From JBCCRH01 sp039208045 (GTDB taxonomy: Bacteria > Bacteroidota > Bacteroidia > Chitinophagales > Saprospiraceae): a stretch of DNA of 16,269 bases. Position 1 is the first letter of the stretch, and each line of letters begins with the position of its first letter. This document shows, one piece after another, positions 1 to 7,049 of this stretch. The notes under the pieces are model-generated. The model was not told where the DNA came from. It did not search any database and saw nothing but the letters and a program-made list of their open reading frames with translations. The DNA is taken from contig JBCCRH010000083.1 in the NCBI GenBank assembly GCA_039208045.1, positions 1-16,269 of the forward strand. Reading direction: 5' to 3'. The translations under genes and the position numbers were made by a program.

Positions 1-3000
1 GCCATTTCAGGATGCTTTTTGGTTAAAGCCCCAAAAATTTCGACCCGTTTAATGGAATCAATACCGAGGTCTGCTTCCATATCCATATCAAGTTCTAGCA
101 TTTCGGCCGGATAGCCCGTTTTTTCGCTGACTACTTCTAGTAAAGAGGAGGTTAGTACTGTTAGGTCTATTCCTGTTGTACTAGCTACTTCCTGAGCGAC
201 TGCTGGCATAGTAGGAGTAGGTACGGCAATAGCTGTAGGAGCAGGTTCTTGCACTCCATTAGTAGCAGAAGGTGTATGGAGGCCGTTGGTGCCATTGCTT
301 GGAGGAGTAGTTATTGCAAGGCTAGCTGGTGGTACCGTTTCACTACCTAGATGTTGCGATATCATATTCAACAATTGTTGGGATTGTTGATTTTGTTCAT
401 TCATGAATCGTTCAAAAATCTCTAAAGATTTTGTTTGATTTGCGCTGAATGATTCCAATGTGGTCTGTAATAATTGAAAGACTTGTTGATTCATGACTTC
501 TTCTTTATTTTCTGATTGTGCACCGTTCACCTTTGGTGCAGGGACTTCAATTGTTTTTTCGACGGTAATAATCTTTTCAATCACTTCGCTTGCTCCGCCT
601 GTTATCTGAAAACCATCGTTCATAATGGCCTGATAGGCTTTTTGAGTGGTGGAGGAAACGTAGTTATTCCCACTTAAGAGAACCGTTAATTTAGATTTCG
701 GAGGCAGTGGAGCAATTTCCTTTTTATAAGGGTCGATATTGGAAAGTGGCAAGCCCAGAATTTGCATCTGTAAGGCTGCTTGCCGAAATAGCAAATCACT
801 ATCTTTTTTACTACTGCCGTTTACGGCAATCGCATAATGATCTTTGCCTGCCAGAATATTACTTACTAGGTTGGTCAGCGTTCTCTTTGGCCCGAATTCA
901 ATAAATACACGCCCACCGGCATCGTAGATATTTTCGATCTGATTTTTGAATAATACGGGCTGCAAAAGTTGATGTTTTAGGATCAACTTCATAGCATTTA
1001 CAGCAGTGGGATAAGCCTTAGATGTCGTATTAGAATAAACTGGAATGCGAGGTGGATGAAACTGCTGTTGATCTATAAACTGAGCAAAAGGAACTTGAGC
1101 GTGCTCTACAAAAGAAGTGTGAAAAGCTGCCGAAACGGATAGCGGAATAACGGAAAATCCTTGCGCGGTCAATTGTTCTTTTGCCTTATTGATAGCAGCA
1201 GTACTTCCTCCTAGTACGACCTGATTTTTAGAGTTGACATTAGCAATAAGTACGCCATCTACAGGTCGGATAGCGTTGGCTACTTGCTCTTCTGGCGCTT
1301 TTACTGCCAGCATCGTCCCCGTATCTTGCTGAGAACTTTGCATAGCCATAGCTTCCCCCCTCGTTTTTGACAACTTTAAAAAAGTAGCATCATCATACAC
1401 ACCGGCTGCCCAAAGCGCAGTCAATTCTCCATAACTATGGCCGGCCGTAAAGTGAGGAGCAAAACCCGCCTGTTGCAAGGTTTTGTATTGACCCATGCTT
1501 AGCGCACCGATGGCTGGTTGTGCAAACTGCGTTTGGGTGAGTTCCTGTTGCTGCTGCTTTTTGTCTTCCTGATTGAATACCGGAATAGGAAATATCTTTT
1601 GGGATAGGGGAGGGGTATTACTGGCATGGTAGAGTTGATCGGCCTGCTCAAATGCTTGTGCTACTTGCGGGAACGCATTAGCCAATGCTTTTCCCATCCC
1701 TACATATTGTGATCCTTGACCTGCAAAGAGAGCGACGATTTTATGATGATTTAAATCAATACCAGAAGGACGGTAGTAAATGCCTTTTGGATGTTCCCAA
1801 ACATTGTTAGCATAGCCTTGCGTATTAGCAGCTTGAAGCAATTCGATACACTCCTGTCGAGATTGTGCTATGAAGCCTACCCGGGCGTCCTGCTGTGCTA
1901 ACTGAATGCTTTTACTAGCTGCTGCTAATTTTTTAAATACGATTTCTCCTTCTGCCCCCATTAGCTCCTCCAACATAGTCTGTGCGACTTTAGCCAATTG
2001 CGTTGGATGAGGCGCCTGTAAAAGGATGGCTTTATAGGGTTCATGAAGGCGATAATTGGTGCTTTTTTTACCTTGATACTCCTCCAACGTAATGTGGACG
2101 TTGATGCCTCCAAAACCAAAGGCGCTGACACTGGAGCGCCGGGGATGGCCATTGCGCAGCCAAGGACGCGCTTCTGTATTGAGGTAAATCGCAGAATCTT
2201 TGATATTGAGGGTCTGGTTGGGTTGCTCTACATTGATGGTAGGCGGTAGCACGCGGTGGTGCAATGCTAAAATCGCTTTAATGATTCCCGCTGCGCCTGC
2301 GGCGGCTTTGGTATGGCCTATTTGCGACTTCACAGAGCCTAATGCGATATGCTGTTTATTTGGATTGTTCGCGCCAAAAACCATTTGCATGGAGGCGAAT
2401 TCGGTGGGGTCACCAGCTCCTGTTCCCGTTCCATGTGCTTCTATTAAGCCAACGGTATCCGCAGGATAACCAGCATCTTGGTAGGCACGATTCATCGCAA
2501 GGGCTTGTCCTGATGACCGTGGTGCATACACAGACTTATAGCGCCCATCGCTAGAAGTACCTACGCCTTTAATAACGGCATAAATGCGATCTTGATCTCT
2601 TTCTGCATCTTCTAGCCTTTTCAGTACCAGCATTCCCAAGCCCTCACCAATCAGCATGCCGTCCGCTTTATCACTGAACGGACTGATATTCCCAGATTTG
2701 GAAAAGGCCGGCGTTTTGCTGAAAGACATATACATAAATGGAGAGTTATCGGTATCTACGCCACCGGTCAGCATCATATCGCATCTTCCTTCTACTAATT
2801 CGCTTAAGGCCATTTTTATGGCACTTAGTGAAGCGGCGCATGCAGCATCTACCACACTATTGATACCCCCCAAATCAAAACGATTGGTGATACGGCCAGA
2901 AATCACATTGCCTAAGAGACCTGGAAACGAATTTTCGTTCCACCCCACATAAGCCCGTTTGATTTTCTCAATGATATTTGGAATATCTTCCTCTGCCACT

Positions 3001-3482
3001 CCGCTGGCGCGTAACGCTCGTTCCCAAATCGGATATTGTAGACGTGCAATCAGTGGAGTGATAAGCTTTTGGCCACCACCAACGCCCAGTAGCACCCCTG
3101 TTTTAGCCTTGAGGGCAGCAGTAAACTTCTTAGAATTTTTTCCATAGCCAGCATCTTCAAACGCATCTCTTGCTGCTACTAAACCCAATAGTTGAGAAGT
3201 ATCGGTTACCTCCAAAATATTAGGCGGAAGCCCAAATTCTAAAGGGTTGAAATCTATCTCTGGTAAAAAACCACCTCTTTTACAGTAGGTTTTGTCAGGA
3301 ACCGTCTGGTCTTCATCAAAGTAATCTTCAATCAGCCAACGATTCGATGGGACTTCTTGGATGCTATCGATCGACTGAATAATATTGGTCCAATACTCTT
3401 CGATATTTTTTGCATCCGCAAACATGGCGGAAAGTCCTATGACTGCTACCGGTGTTTTCTTTAAAGACGAATTTAAATGCAT
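1..3482 (-). CDS. pfaA: PfaA-like polyunsaturated fatty acid / secondary-lipid synthase, KS-AT-ACP part (3' end off the left edge)
   Basis: Large iterative type I synthase of the PfaA family, which builds long-chain or polyunsaturated acyl chains from malonyl units in the cytoplasm. The frame is open from the ATG at 3482 to the window edge, giving 1160 residues without a stop. A ketosynthase spans about residues 8-460; its nucleophile is C215 in VDAACAASL, with H350 in EAHGTGT and H390 in GHTKAAAG. An acyltransferase follows at about 570-870, with S683 in GHSYGEL. A Gln-rich then Pro/Thr-rich linker leads to the first acyl carrier domain near 1110, with the phosphopantetheine serine S1143 in DLGIDSIKRVEI. 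PfaA proteins normally continue with tandem ACPs and a ketoreductase, which would lie outside. The N-terminal pattern (TYCKRGGFLPEIDFNPLEFG) is very PfaA-like; heterocyst-glycolipid HglC-type synthases are the closest alternative. It starts 16 nt after the TetR gene, so the two are probably cotranscribed. Confidence 0.93.
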   Translation of the reverse strand, partial: MHLNSSLKKTPVAVIGLSAMFADAKNIEEYWTNIIQSIDSIQEVPSNRWLIEDYFDEDQTVPDKTYCKRGGFLPEIDFNPLEFGLPPNILEVTDTSQLLGLVAARDAFEDAGYGKNSKKFTAALKAKTGVLLGVGGGQKLITPLIARLQYPIWERALRASGVAEEDIPNIIEKIKRAYVGWNENSFPGLLGNVISGRITNRFDLGGINSVVDAACAASLSAIKMALSELVEGRCDMMLTGGVDTDNSPFMYMSFSKTPAFSKSGNISPFSDKADGMLIGEGLGMLVLKRLEDAERDQDRIYAVIKGVGTSSDGRYKSVYAPRSSGQALAMNRAYQDAGYPADTVGLIEAHGTGTGAGDPTEFASMQMVFGANNPNKQHIALGSVKSQIGHTKAAAGAAGIIKAILALHHRVLPPTINVEQPNQTLNIKDSAIYLNTEARPWLRNGHPRRSSVSAFGFGGINVHITLEEYQGKKSTNYRLHEPYKAILLQAPHPTQLAKVAQTMLEELMGAEGEIVFKKLAAASKSIQLAQQDARVGFIAQSRQECIELLQAANTQGYANNVWEHPKGIYYRPSGIDLNHHKIVALFAGQGSQYVGMGKALANAFPQVAQAFEQADQLYHASNTPPLSQKIFPIPVFNQEDKKQQQQELTQTQFAQPAIGALSMGQYKTLQQAGFAPHFTAGHSYGELTALWAAGVYDDATFLKLSKTRGEAMAMQSSQQDTGTMLAVKAPEEQVANAIRPVDGVLIANVNSKNQVVLGGSTAAINKAKEQLTAQGFSVIPLSVSAAFHTSFVEHAQVPFAQFIDQQQFHPPRIPVYSNTTSKAYPTAVNAMKLILKHQLLQPVLFKNQIENIYDAGGRVFIEFGPKRTLTNLVSNILAGKDHYAIAVNGSSKKDSDLLFRQAALQMQILGLPLSNIDPYKKEIAPLPPKSKLTVLLSGNNYVSSTTQKAYQAIMNDGFQITGGASEVIEKIITVEKTIEVPAPKVNGAQSENKEEVMNQQVFQLLQTTLESFSANQTKSLEIFERFMNEQNQQSQQLLNMISQHLGSETVPPASLAITTPPSNGTNGLHTPSATNGVQEPAPTAIAVPTPTMPAVAQEVASTTGIDLTVLTSSLLEVVSEKTGYPAEMLELDMDMEADLGIDSIKRVEIFGALTKKHPEM

Positions 3483-3498
3483 TGGAATATTAGGTTTG

Positions 3499-4116
3499 TC
3501 ATATTTGAACTCTGAAAAGCGCTTCTTGAATTTGCAGTAATTGAATCCCTTTCTCCGTACACAGTCCCCTCAGATATGGCACCATGATTCCGAATGTTAG
3601 CCGTTCTTTGCTAAACTCCGTCGGTGGAAATAGCTCGTTATCCTTCAGCATCTTCAGCAATTGTAAAACCGTTTTTACCACGACCTCCACATCCATATCT
3701 TCTTGGAAAATACCATCCTTGATGCCTGCATCTGCTAAATCAATCAATTGCTGGTGCGCGTAGTTGCCACTTCTTCGATAAGACTCGCTCAATAGCCCCG
3801 GATAGTAATGGATGATATCCCCAAAGAAATTTGGATTGACTAGGTGAGAACGCCGAACAATCTTTTGGTGCAGTTTTCCCATCGCTTCAATCACATTTTC
3901 CGATGCTTTGATGATCGCTTCATTTTCGGAACGCACCTTGGTATTATAAACATCAAGGCAGGCATGCAGCAAGTCTAGTTTATCTTTAAAATGCTTGTAT
4001 ATCGTTCGTTTCGAGGTGCGTAACTCCTTTACAATTCGATCCAGCGTAATGGTTTTGACACCATGTTGCATAAATAATTTTGTAGCGGTCTCTATGATAG
4101 AATCTCTCGTAATCAT
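3499..4116 (-). CDS. TetR/AcrR-family transcriptional regulator upstream of the lipid synthase
   Basis: A 205-aa one-component repressor-type regulator. The N-terminal helix-turn-helix is clear: ITRDSIIETATKLFMQHG, then TLDRIVKELRTSKRTIYKHF with the recognition helix ending in the TetR hallmark IYKHF. The rest is an unclassified all-helical ligand/dimerisation domain. I chose the ATG at 4116 because TetR proteins usually begin just before this first helix. An in-frame ATG at 4170 would add 18 residues (MVLKVRKSYHWYHSIKSL), but that extension is encoded across a perfect palindrome at 4143-4159 that looks like the operator. Neither start has a clear Shine-Dalgarno. The gene ends 16 nt before the PfaA-like synthase on the same strand, so it probably heads that operon and controls it together with itself. 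The ligand is unknown; an acyl-CoA or fatty acid would be a reasonable guess only. Confidence 0.9.
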   Translation of the reverse strand: MITRDSIIETATKLFMQHGVKTITLDRIVKELRTSKRTIYKHFKDKLDLLHACLDVYNTKVRSENEAIIKASENVIEAMGKLHQKIVRRSHLVNPNFFGDIIHYYPGLLSESYRRSGNYAHQQLIDLADAGIKDGIFQEDMDVEVVVKTVLQLLKMLKDNELFPPTEFSKERLTFGIMVPYLRGLCTEKGIQLLQIQEALFRVQI

Positions 4117-4142
4117 CAGTGATTTTATAGAGTGATACCAAT

Positions 4143-4159
4143 GGTACGATTTTCGTACC
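4143..4159. promoter_or_regulatory. Palindromic probable TetR operator
   Basis: GGTACGATTTTCGTACC is a perfect inverted repeat with 7-bp arms and a TTT centre. Related half-sites surround it: TACCA-A-TGGTA at 4136-4146 on one side and GTACC at 4164-4168 on the other. Its place just upstream of the preferred TetR start (4116) fits an autoregulatory operator. The function is inferred from symmetry and position only. Confidence 0.6.
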
Positions 4160-4256
4160 TTAAGTACCATGTAAAGAAAAGAAGATATTTTTAATTTTCA
4201 ATTTCTTTGCGTAACTAATTTTCATTTCTATTAGGGCCATACGGTTCGCCTAACTA

Positions 4257-4344
4257 AAAAGCCTAGCCCGCGCCCAGCGGACCCGCCTGCATCGGGCAGG
4301 TTTGGAATCCGCGATACCCTAAAACTTATTTTTGTTACACGATA
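4257..4344. repeat. REP-like palindromic repeat, copy A
   Basis: Positions 4257-4294 are identical to 4604-4641, and identity continues with few mismatches to about 4312. The core can fold as GCGGA ... TCCGC around an inner CCTGC-ATCGG-GCAGG hairpin. Its right part, 4317-4344 (CCCTAAAACTTATTTTTG... to GATA), recurs exactly at 7156-7183. GC-rich palindromic units dispersed between genes resemble REP elements; no REP-associated transposase gene is visible here. Confidence 0.75.
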
Positions 4345-4370
4345 CTGAGCAATAGCTTTTAGTAGTACTT

Positions 4371-4399
4371 ACAGCTTGCCCCTACAGGGGCAGGGCTGT
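4371..4399. repeat. GC-rich hairpin
   Basis: ACAGC-t-TGCCCC-TACA-GGGGCA-gg-GCTGT: the two nested arm pairs are exact, with small internal offsets. No T-tract follows on either strand, so an intrinsic terminator is unlikely; it is more probably part of the surrounding palindromic repeat cluster. Confidence 0.6.
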
Positions 4400-4421
4400 G
4401 TTCGCACTGGCAATTTATAGA

Positions 4422-4503
4422 CAGTTTGTCCCTCTAGGACAATAGCTTATAGCACACACACATATACTAGCTATTAAAAACATTGTCCTGGAAGGACAAA
4501 CTG
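4422..4503. repeat. Inverted pair of 22-bp self-palindromic arms
   Basis: The left arm 4422-4443 and right arm 4482-4503 are inverted copies with two mismatches, separated by 38 bp. Each arm is itself a hairpin: TTGTCC-ctcta-GGACAA on the left and TTGTCC-tggaa-GGACAA on the right. The spacer contains a short CA tract (ACACACACATA). This hairpin-pair layout resembles BIME-type intergenic elements. Confidence 0.65.
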
Positions 4504-4534
4504 CCTCTAATATACTCTGGGACTCACAAGAAGC

Positions 4535-4551
4535 GCCCGACTTAGTTGGGC
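4535..4551. repeat. Small GCCC/GGGC hairpin
   Basis: GCCCGACTTAGTTGGGC pairs along nearly its whole length with one G-T wobble. No T-tract follows. It lies between the TTGTCC hairpin pair and REP-like copy B. Confidence 0.4.
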
Positions 4552-4594
4552 AGCCTGTATACAAAGATTTACAGATCTTAAATTGGTGAATTAC

Positions 4595-4659
4595 CGATAC
4601 CCTAAAAGCCTAGCCCGCGCCCAGCGGACCCGCCTGCATCGTGTAGGTTTGGAATCCGT
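4595..4659. repeat. REP-like palindromic repeat, copy B
   Basis: 4604-4641 is an exact 38-bp match to copy A; the following TAGGTTTGGAATCCG differs little from copy A. The preceding CGATACCCTAAAA (4595-4607) equals the segment after the palindrome in copy A (4312-4324), which suggests units that were once joined head to tail. The copy ends about 25 bp before the PPTase promoter. Confidence 0.7.
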
Positions 4660-4685
4660 TGTAGAGTTTTAAATTTAATTACTAC

Positions 4686-4693
4686 TACTTTTG
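4686..4693 (+). promoter_or_regulatory. Probable Bacteroidota -7 element for the PPTase gene
   Basis: TACTTTTG matches TAnnTTTG exactly and ends 8 nt before the ATG at 4702. Transcription would begin almost at the start codon, giving a very short or absent leader. The upstream -33 TTG is not well placed (a TTG at 4659-4661 is farther away than usual), so the call rests on the -7 element. Confidence 0.5.
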
Positions 4694-4701
4694 CAAAACA
4701 C

Positions 4702-5340
4702 ATGGATATTCTAATCTACAAGGCAGATACTAAGGCGTTAATGCAGCAACAAGCTCTTCCACATCTGCTCCATCGCCTACCTACTTCCTTACACCCCAAA
4801 GCATTGCGCTATCGCTCTGCGCAGAGCAGTTACAACTACATCGTAGGTCGTCTACTCCTTCAATGCGGGCTGAAACATTTTGGACTCGATCCCGACCTAG
4901 AGCGAATAGCATTTTTAGAAAACGGAAAGCCTACGTTGCCGGATATCCATTTTAATATTTCTCATTCTGCCCATCTCGTAGTTTGCGGATGCTCAGCACA
5001 AGGCGATCTTGGTCTCGATATTGAGCAACTCCAGCCGGTCGATTTTGACGCTTTTGCTTCCTTTTTTTCCTCACAAGAGTGGCTGACTATAAAAAGTGCT
5101 GCGCATCCAATGCAATGCTTCTATACATTTTGGACCCGCAAGGAAAGTATCATCAAAGCCAATGGCCTTACCCTAAATTATTTGCACCAAATCGAGTTAG
5201 ACATCACCAAGGATCATTTCGTAGCAGAAGGTAAAAAATGGTTTTTGCAGGACTTAGCCCTCCAGGAAGACTTTGCAGGAGCCGTTTGCAGTGAACAACA
5301 GATTCAGCGAATAGAGGTGGTGGATTTCGAAGGTTTGTAG
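4702..5340 (+). CDS. Sfp-type 4'-phosphopantetheinyl transferase
   Basis: Transfers the 4'-phosphopantetheine arm of coenzyme A to the conserved serine of carrier proteins, turning apo-ACPs into their active form. The 212-aa length fits the two-lobed Sfp/Gsp class. Motifs appear in the expected order: GKP at 75-77, FNISHS at 84-89, the Mg-binding GLDIE at 104-108 with D106 and E108, and WTRKESIIK at 144-152 with the catalytic-region E148 and K152. The start at MDILIYKA matches the usual beginning of this family, although it leaves almost no leader after the predicted promoter. The gene stands alone on the plus strand between repeat-rich intergenic regions, about 1.2 kb from the PfaA-like synthase. 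That synthase carries at least one ACP needing this modification, so it is the likeliest partner; service to other synthases in the genome cannot be excluded. Confidence 0.94.
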   Translation: MDILIYKADTKALMQQQALPHLLHRLPTSLHPKALRYRSAQSSYNYIVGRLLLQCGLKHFGLDPDLERIAFLENGKPTLPDIHFNISHSAHLVVCGCSAQGDLGLDIEQLQPVDFDAFASFFSSQEWLTIKSAAHPMQCFYTFWTRKESIIKANGLTLNYLHQIELDITKDHFVAEGKKWFLQDLALQEDFAGAVCSEQQIQRIEVVDFEGL

Positions 5341-5344
5341 TTCA

Positions 5345-5379
5345 TTAATCTTGCATAGGTGAACTATATAGCGTATTTA
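5345..5379 (+). repeat. 35-bp direct repeat, left copy
   Basis: Identical over all 35 bases to 7039-7073 (begins TTAATCTTGCATAGG, ends AGCGTATTTA). The flanking bases differ on both sides. It starts 5 bp after the PPTase stop and marks the left edge of the AT-rich island. Confidence 0.85.
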
Positions 5380-5559
5380 GGTTTCAAAGGTTTCCGAACT
5401 GGAATCAATGATTACAGAATTGGAGGGGGAGTCCAGAATTTCTTCCATAGTAAATCATTCCGTGCTCAACCATGGTTTAGATGGAAAGATCAACCTAATA
5501 GACCTGTAATGCAATATTATGGTGGTTTCTACAGTAATAACCCTTTATCTAAATGGTAA
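5359..5559 (+). CDS. Orphan 66-aa frame, possibly the tail of a lost secreted or toxin-like protein
   Basis: The frame opens at a GTG directly preceded by an in-frame TAG and lies partly inside the 35-bp direct repeat, so the first residues (VNYIAYL) come from the repeat. The remainder is rich in aromatic and basic residues (FFHSKSFRAQPWFRW, then RPVMQYYGGFYSNNPLSKW) with no signal peptide or recognised domain. The composition recalls the C-terminal ends of variable secreted proteins, and the next gene is a small putative lipoprotein only 3 nt downstream. A toxin-tail plus immunity-lipoprotein remnant is therefore possible but unproven. I do not recognise a family. It may be a truncated pseudogene or may not be translated. 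Confidence 0.35.
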   Translation: MNYIAYLGFKGFRTGINDYRIGGGVQNFFHSKSFRAQPWFRWKDQPNRPVMQYYGGFYSNNPLSKW

Positions 5560-5562
5560 ATT

Positions 5563-6048
5563 ATGAGCCGATATTTTTTGATATTATTCGTTTTCCTAAA
5601 TCTTGGATGTTTCAGATATGCTAGGAAGAAGTTGTCAATAAAACCCAATGATAAAGTCCTAGAAAATAAACCGCTTAGAACCGATGGTATCTATTTAGCA
5701 CCGCTTGAAAAAGAGGTACCTTATTTCGTGCTTTATGCAAATGGAGTCATCTTCAAAGGTGTAAGTAGGGGTGGTGATAAGGAGTCCGTTCTAATCAGTT
5801 TTAATCGAAAATATAAGCCATGGGCTGATCATCCTATTGGATGGGGAAGTTTTAAGATTAGCTCAAATATTATCTTGGTAGAAACTTGGATATCAGGTGA
5901 TTTAGGCCCTTATGACTCCTTAAAAGCAACAGGAAGGATAGTCAATGATTCTACTATTATCCTAGGAGATAATGGTAGACCGAACAATACCTATTATTTC
6001 CATGCTTTAGAACATAAGCCAGATAGCACAATGAGGTGGTTTAGATAG
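5563..6048 (+). CDS. Small putative lipoprotein of unknown function
   Basis: A 161-aa protein with a hydrophobic N-terminus (RYFLILFVFLNLGC) ending in a cysteine at position 16. The box NLGC is not a textbook lipobox, so lipidation is probable rather than certain. The mature part is predicted by eye to be beta-rich: YFVLYANGVIFKG, a Trp-containing GWGSFKISSNIILVETW segment and GRIVNDSTIILG look like successive strands. This is a common layout in small Bacteroidota envelope lipoproteins. No catalytic motif is seen. It follows the orphan frame by 3 nt and precedes the beta-barrel gene by 31 nt, all on the same strand, so a short operon is likely. An immunity or accessory role to the upstream fragment is speculative. 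Confidence 0.75.
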   Translation: MSRYFLILFVFLNLGCFRYARKKLSIKPNDKVLENKPLRTDGIYLAPLEKEVPYFVLYANGVIFKGVSRGGDKESVLISFNRKYKPWADHPIGWGSFKISSNIILVETWISGDLGPYDSLKATGRIVNDSTIILGDNGRPNNTYYFHALEHKPDSTMRWFR

Positions 6049-6079
6049 ATTTTTTTGATGAACTTTTAAACAAAAAACA

Positions 6080-6718
6080 ATGAAAACAATACTTTTATCA
6101 ATTATATTCCTTTTTCCACTCCTACTTTGGGGGCAACTCTCCATCGGAGCTAAGGGAGGCATCAATATTGCTAAATGGCAAGATGATAAATTTCTCCCAA
6201 GTATAACCCGAAGTCAAGGAAGCGCTATTTTTGAAGTTGGTATCCGAAATAATTTCTTTCTTGACTATGAACTAGGTTTTATTCAAAAAGGCTCTACTCA
6301 GCCTATAGACCCAGGTGATGGAACGAGTAAGGAATGGTATTACACCTTCAATTACCTTGATTTATCTGTACTACTGAAATATTCTATACCGATTCCATCC
6401 GACTTTGGAGTGTACATCGCAGCTGGGCCATCCTTTAGCTATGCAATATCGGGAGAATCAGATGTGAGTAGTACTACTATTAGACCTACCATTACAAAAG
6501 TAGACTTTGAGGTACTAGGGTTTAGAAGAACCGATTTCAGCGTTGCCCTAAGTAGTGGACTTTCTTACCAATTCAATAGGGTTCAACTATTTACAGATGT
6601 TAGATACCTAATCGGATTAACAGATTTAATTGCTAGTGAACAAGATAGCTTGTTTAATAGAGGGCTAGGAATTACTATTGGTGGGTTGTATCTACTCCGA
6701 CCATCCAAGAAAAAATAG
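6080..6718 (+). CDS. PorT-like small outer-membrane beta-barrel protein
   Basis: A 212-aa protein with a typical Sec signal peptide (MKTILLSIIFLFPLLLWG, cleavage probably before QLSIG). Its start LSIGAKGGINIAKW is the usual opening strand of the Bacteroidota OMP_b-brl family. Alternating strand-like segments follow, such as NFFLDYELGFIQKG, YLDLSVLLKYSIP, GVYIAAGPSFSYAISG and FSVALSSGLSYQFNRVQLFTDVRYLIGLTDL. The last strand, GLGITIGGLYLL, is followed by a short basic tail, RPSKKK. It would insert in the outer membrane as a probable eight-stranded barrel; no substrate can be read from the sequence. It is the last gene of the short run beginning with the lipoprotein, inside the AT-rich island between the 35-bp direct repeats. 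Confidence 0.85.
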   Translation: MKTILLSIIFLFPLLLWGQLSIGAKGGINIAKWQDDKFLPSITRSQGSAIFEVGIRNNFFLDYELGFIQKGSTQPIDPGDGTSKEWYYTFNYLDLSVLLKYSIPIPSDFGVYIAAGPSFSYAISGESDVSSTTIRPTITKVDFEVLGFRRTDFSVALSSGLSYQFNRVQLFTDVRYLIGLTDLIASEQDSLFNRGLGITIGGLYLLRPSKKK

Positions 6719-6788
6719 ATTGAAGTTTTTAATGAGGAAATATTTCTTTGCAGAGGAATATCTCCTTCATATATGCTTTAAATCTGAT

Positions 6789-7049
6789 TTAATCGGTACC
6801 GAAGCTGCCTTCAAGTCGTGTAGCTCGGGCTTTAGCCAATGCCGAATGAGCTTGCCTACGTTGCTTTTCATCCTTTGCTTTTCTGCCTTTTGGTGCAAAG
6901 CAGGTCTGTACTTTTAACTGTTTAGCCTTTCACCGATTCTTATTGGTTGCATAAATTTTGTCCCCTGCATACTGCCTACACTGACCAAATCGCTTTTTGT
7001 GCTTGGCAATGCTGTACCATATCCGGTTGCCTTCGTGGTTAATCTTGCA
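6789..7049 (-). pseudogene. Decayed C-terminal part of an IS transposase
   Basis: Reading leftward from 7049 the translation contains GDKIYATNKNR, an in-frame TGA (6930-6932), then KAKQLKVQTCFAPKGRK, AKDEKQRRQAHSALAKARA and TRLEGSFGTD before a TAA at 6789-6791. The series GD-x-IY-x-T-x-x-NR ... KGR ... RATRLEGSFG is the conserved C-terminal half of a DDE transposase group of the IS1182/IS5 type. There is no start codon or N-terminal catalytic region, and the usual sequence after EGSFG is missing, so the copy is truncated at both ends and interrupted. No terminal inverted repeats were found. It shows that the island has been exposed to transposition. Confidence 0.75.

Larger units (their letters stand above)
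4171..4701. other. Non-coding, hairpin- and repeat-rich interval between the TetR gene and the PPTase gene
   Basis: No convincing reading frame is seen on either strand. The interval holds two REP-like units (4257-4344, 4595-4659), a strong GC-rich hairpin at 4371-4399, a paired TTGTCC/GGACAA hairpin element (4422-4503) and a smaller GCCC/GGGC hairpin at 4535-4551. The last part contains the probable promoter of the phosphopantetheinyl transferase. The TetR gene leaves this region leftward and the transferase rightward, so it is also a divergent control region. Confidence 0.7.

Noticed and set aside
1961..3147. Several plus- and minus-strand frames of 60-98 codons
   Set aside because: All lie inside the continuous PfaA-like frame on the minus strand, which carries the conserved ketosynthase motifs.
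4286..4315. T-arm-like GGTTTGGAATCC in the REP-like copies, hinting at a tRNA or tRNA fragment
   Set aside because: No acceptor, D or anticodon arm can be built around it, and the same sequence recurs as part of the REP-like palindrome.
4371..4399. GC-rich hairpin as a transcription terminator
   Set aside because: No T-tract follows the hairpin on either strand, and the adjacent genes point away from it.
4144..4660. CRISPR array suggested by repeated GC-rich units
   Set aside because: The repeats are few, unevenly spaced, of variable length and carry no uniform spacers; they behave as REP-like palindromes.
6678..6917. Plus-strand frame of 79 codons after the beta-barrel gene
   Set aside because: It overlaps the end of the beta-barrel gene and then runs antisense to the clear transposase remnant; composition is not protein-like.
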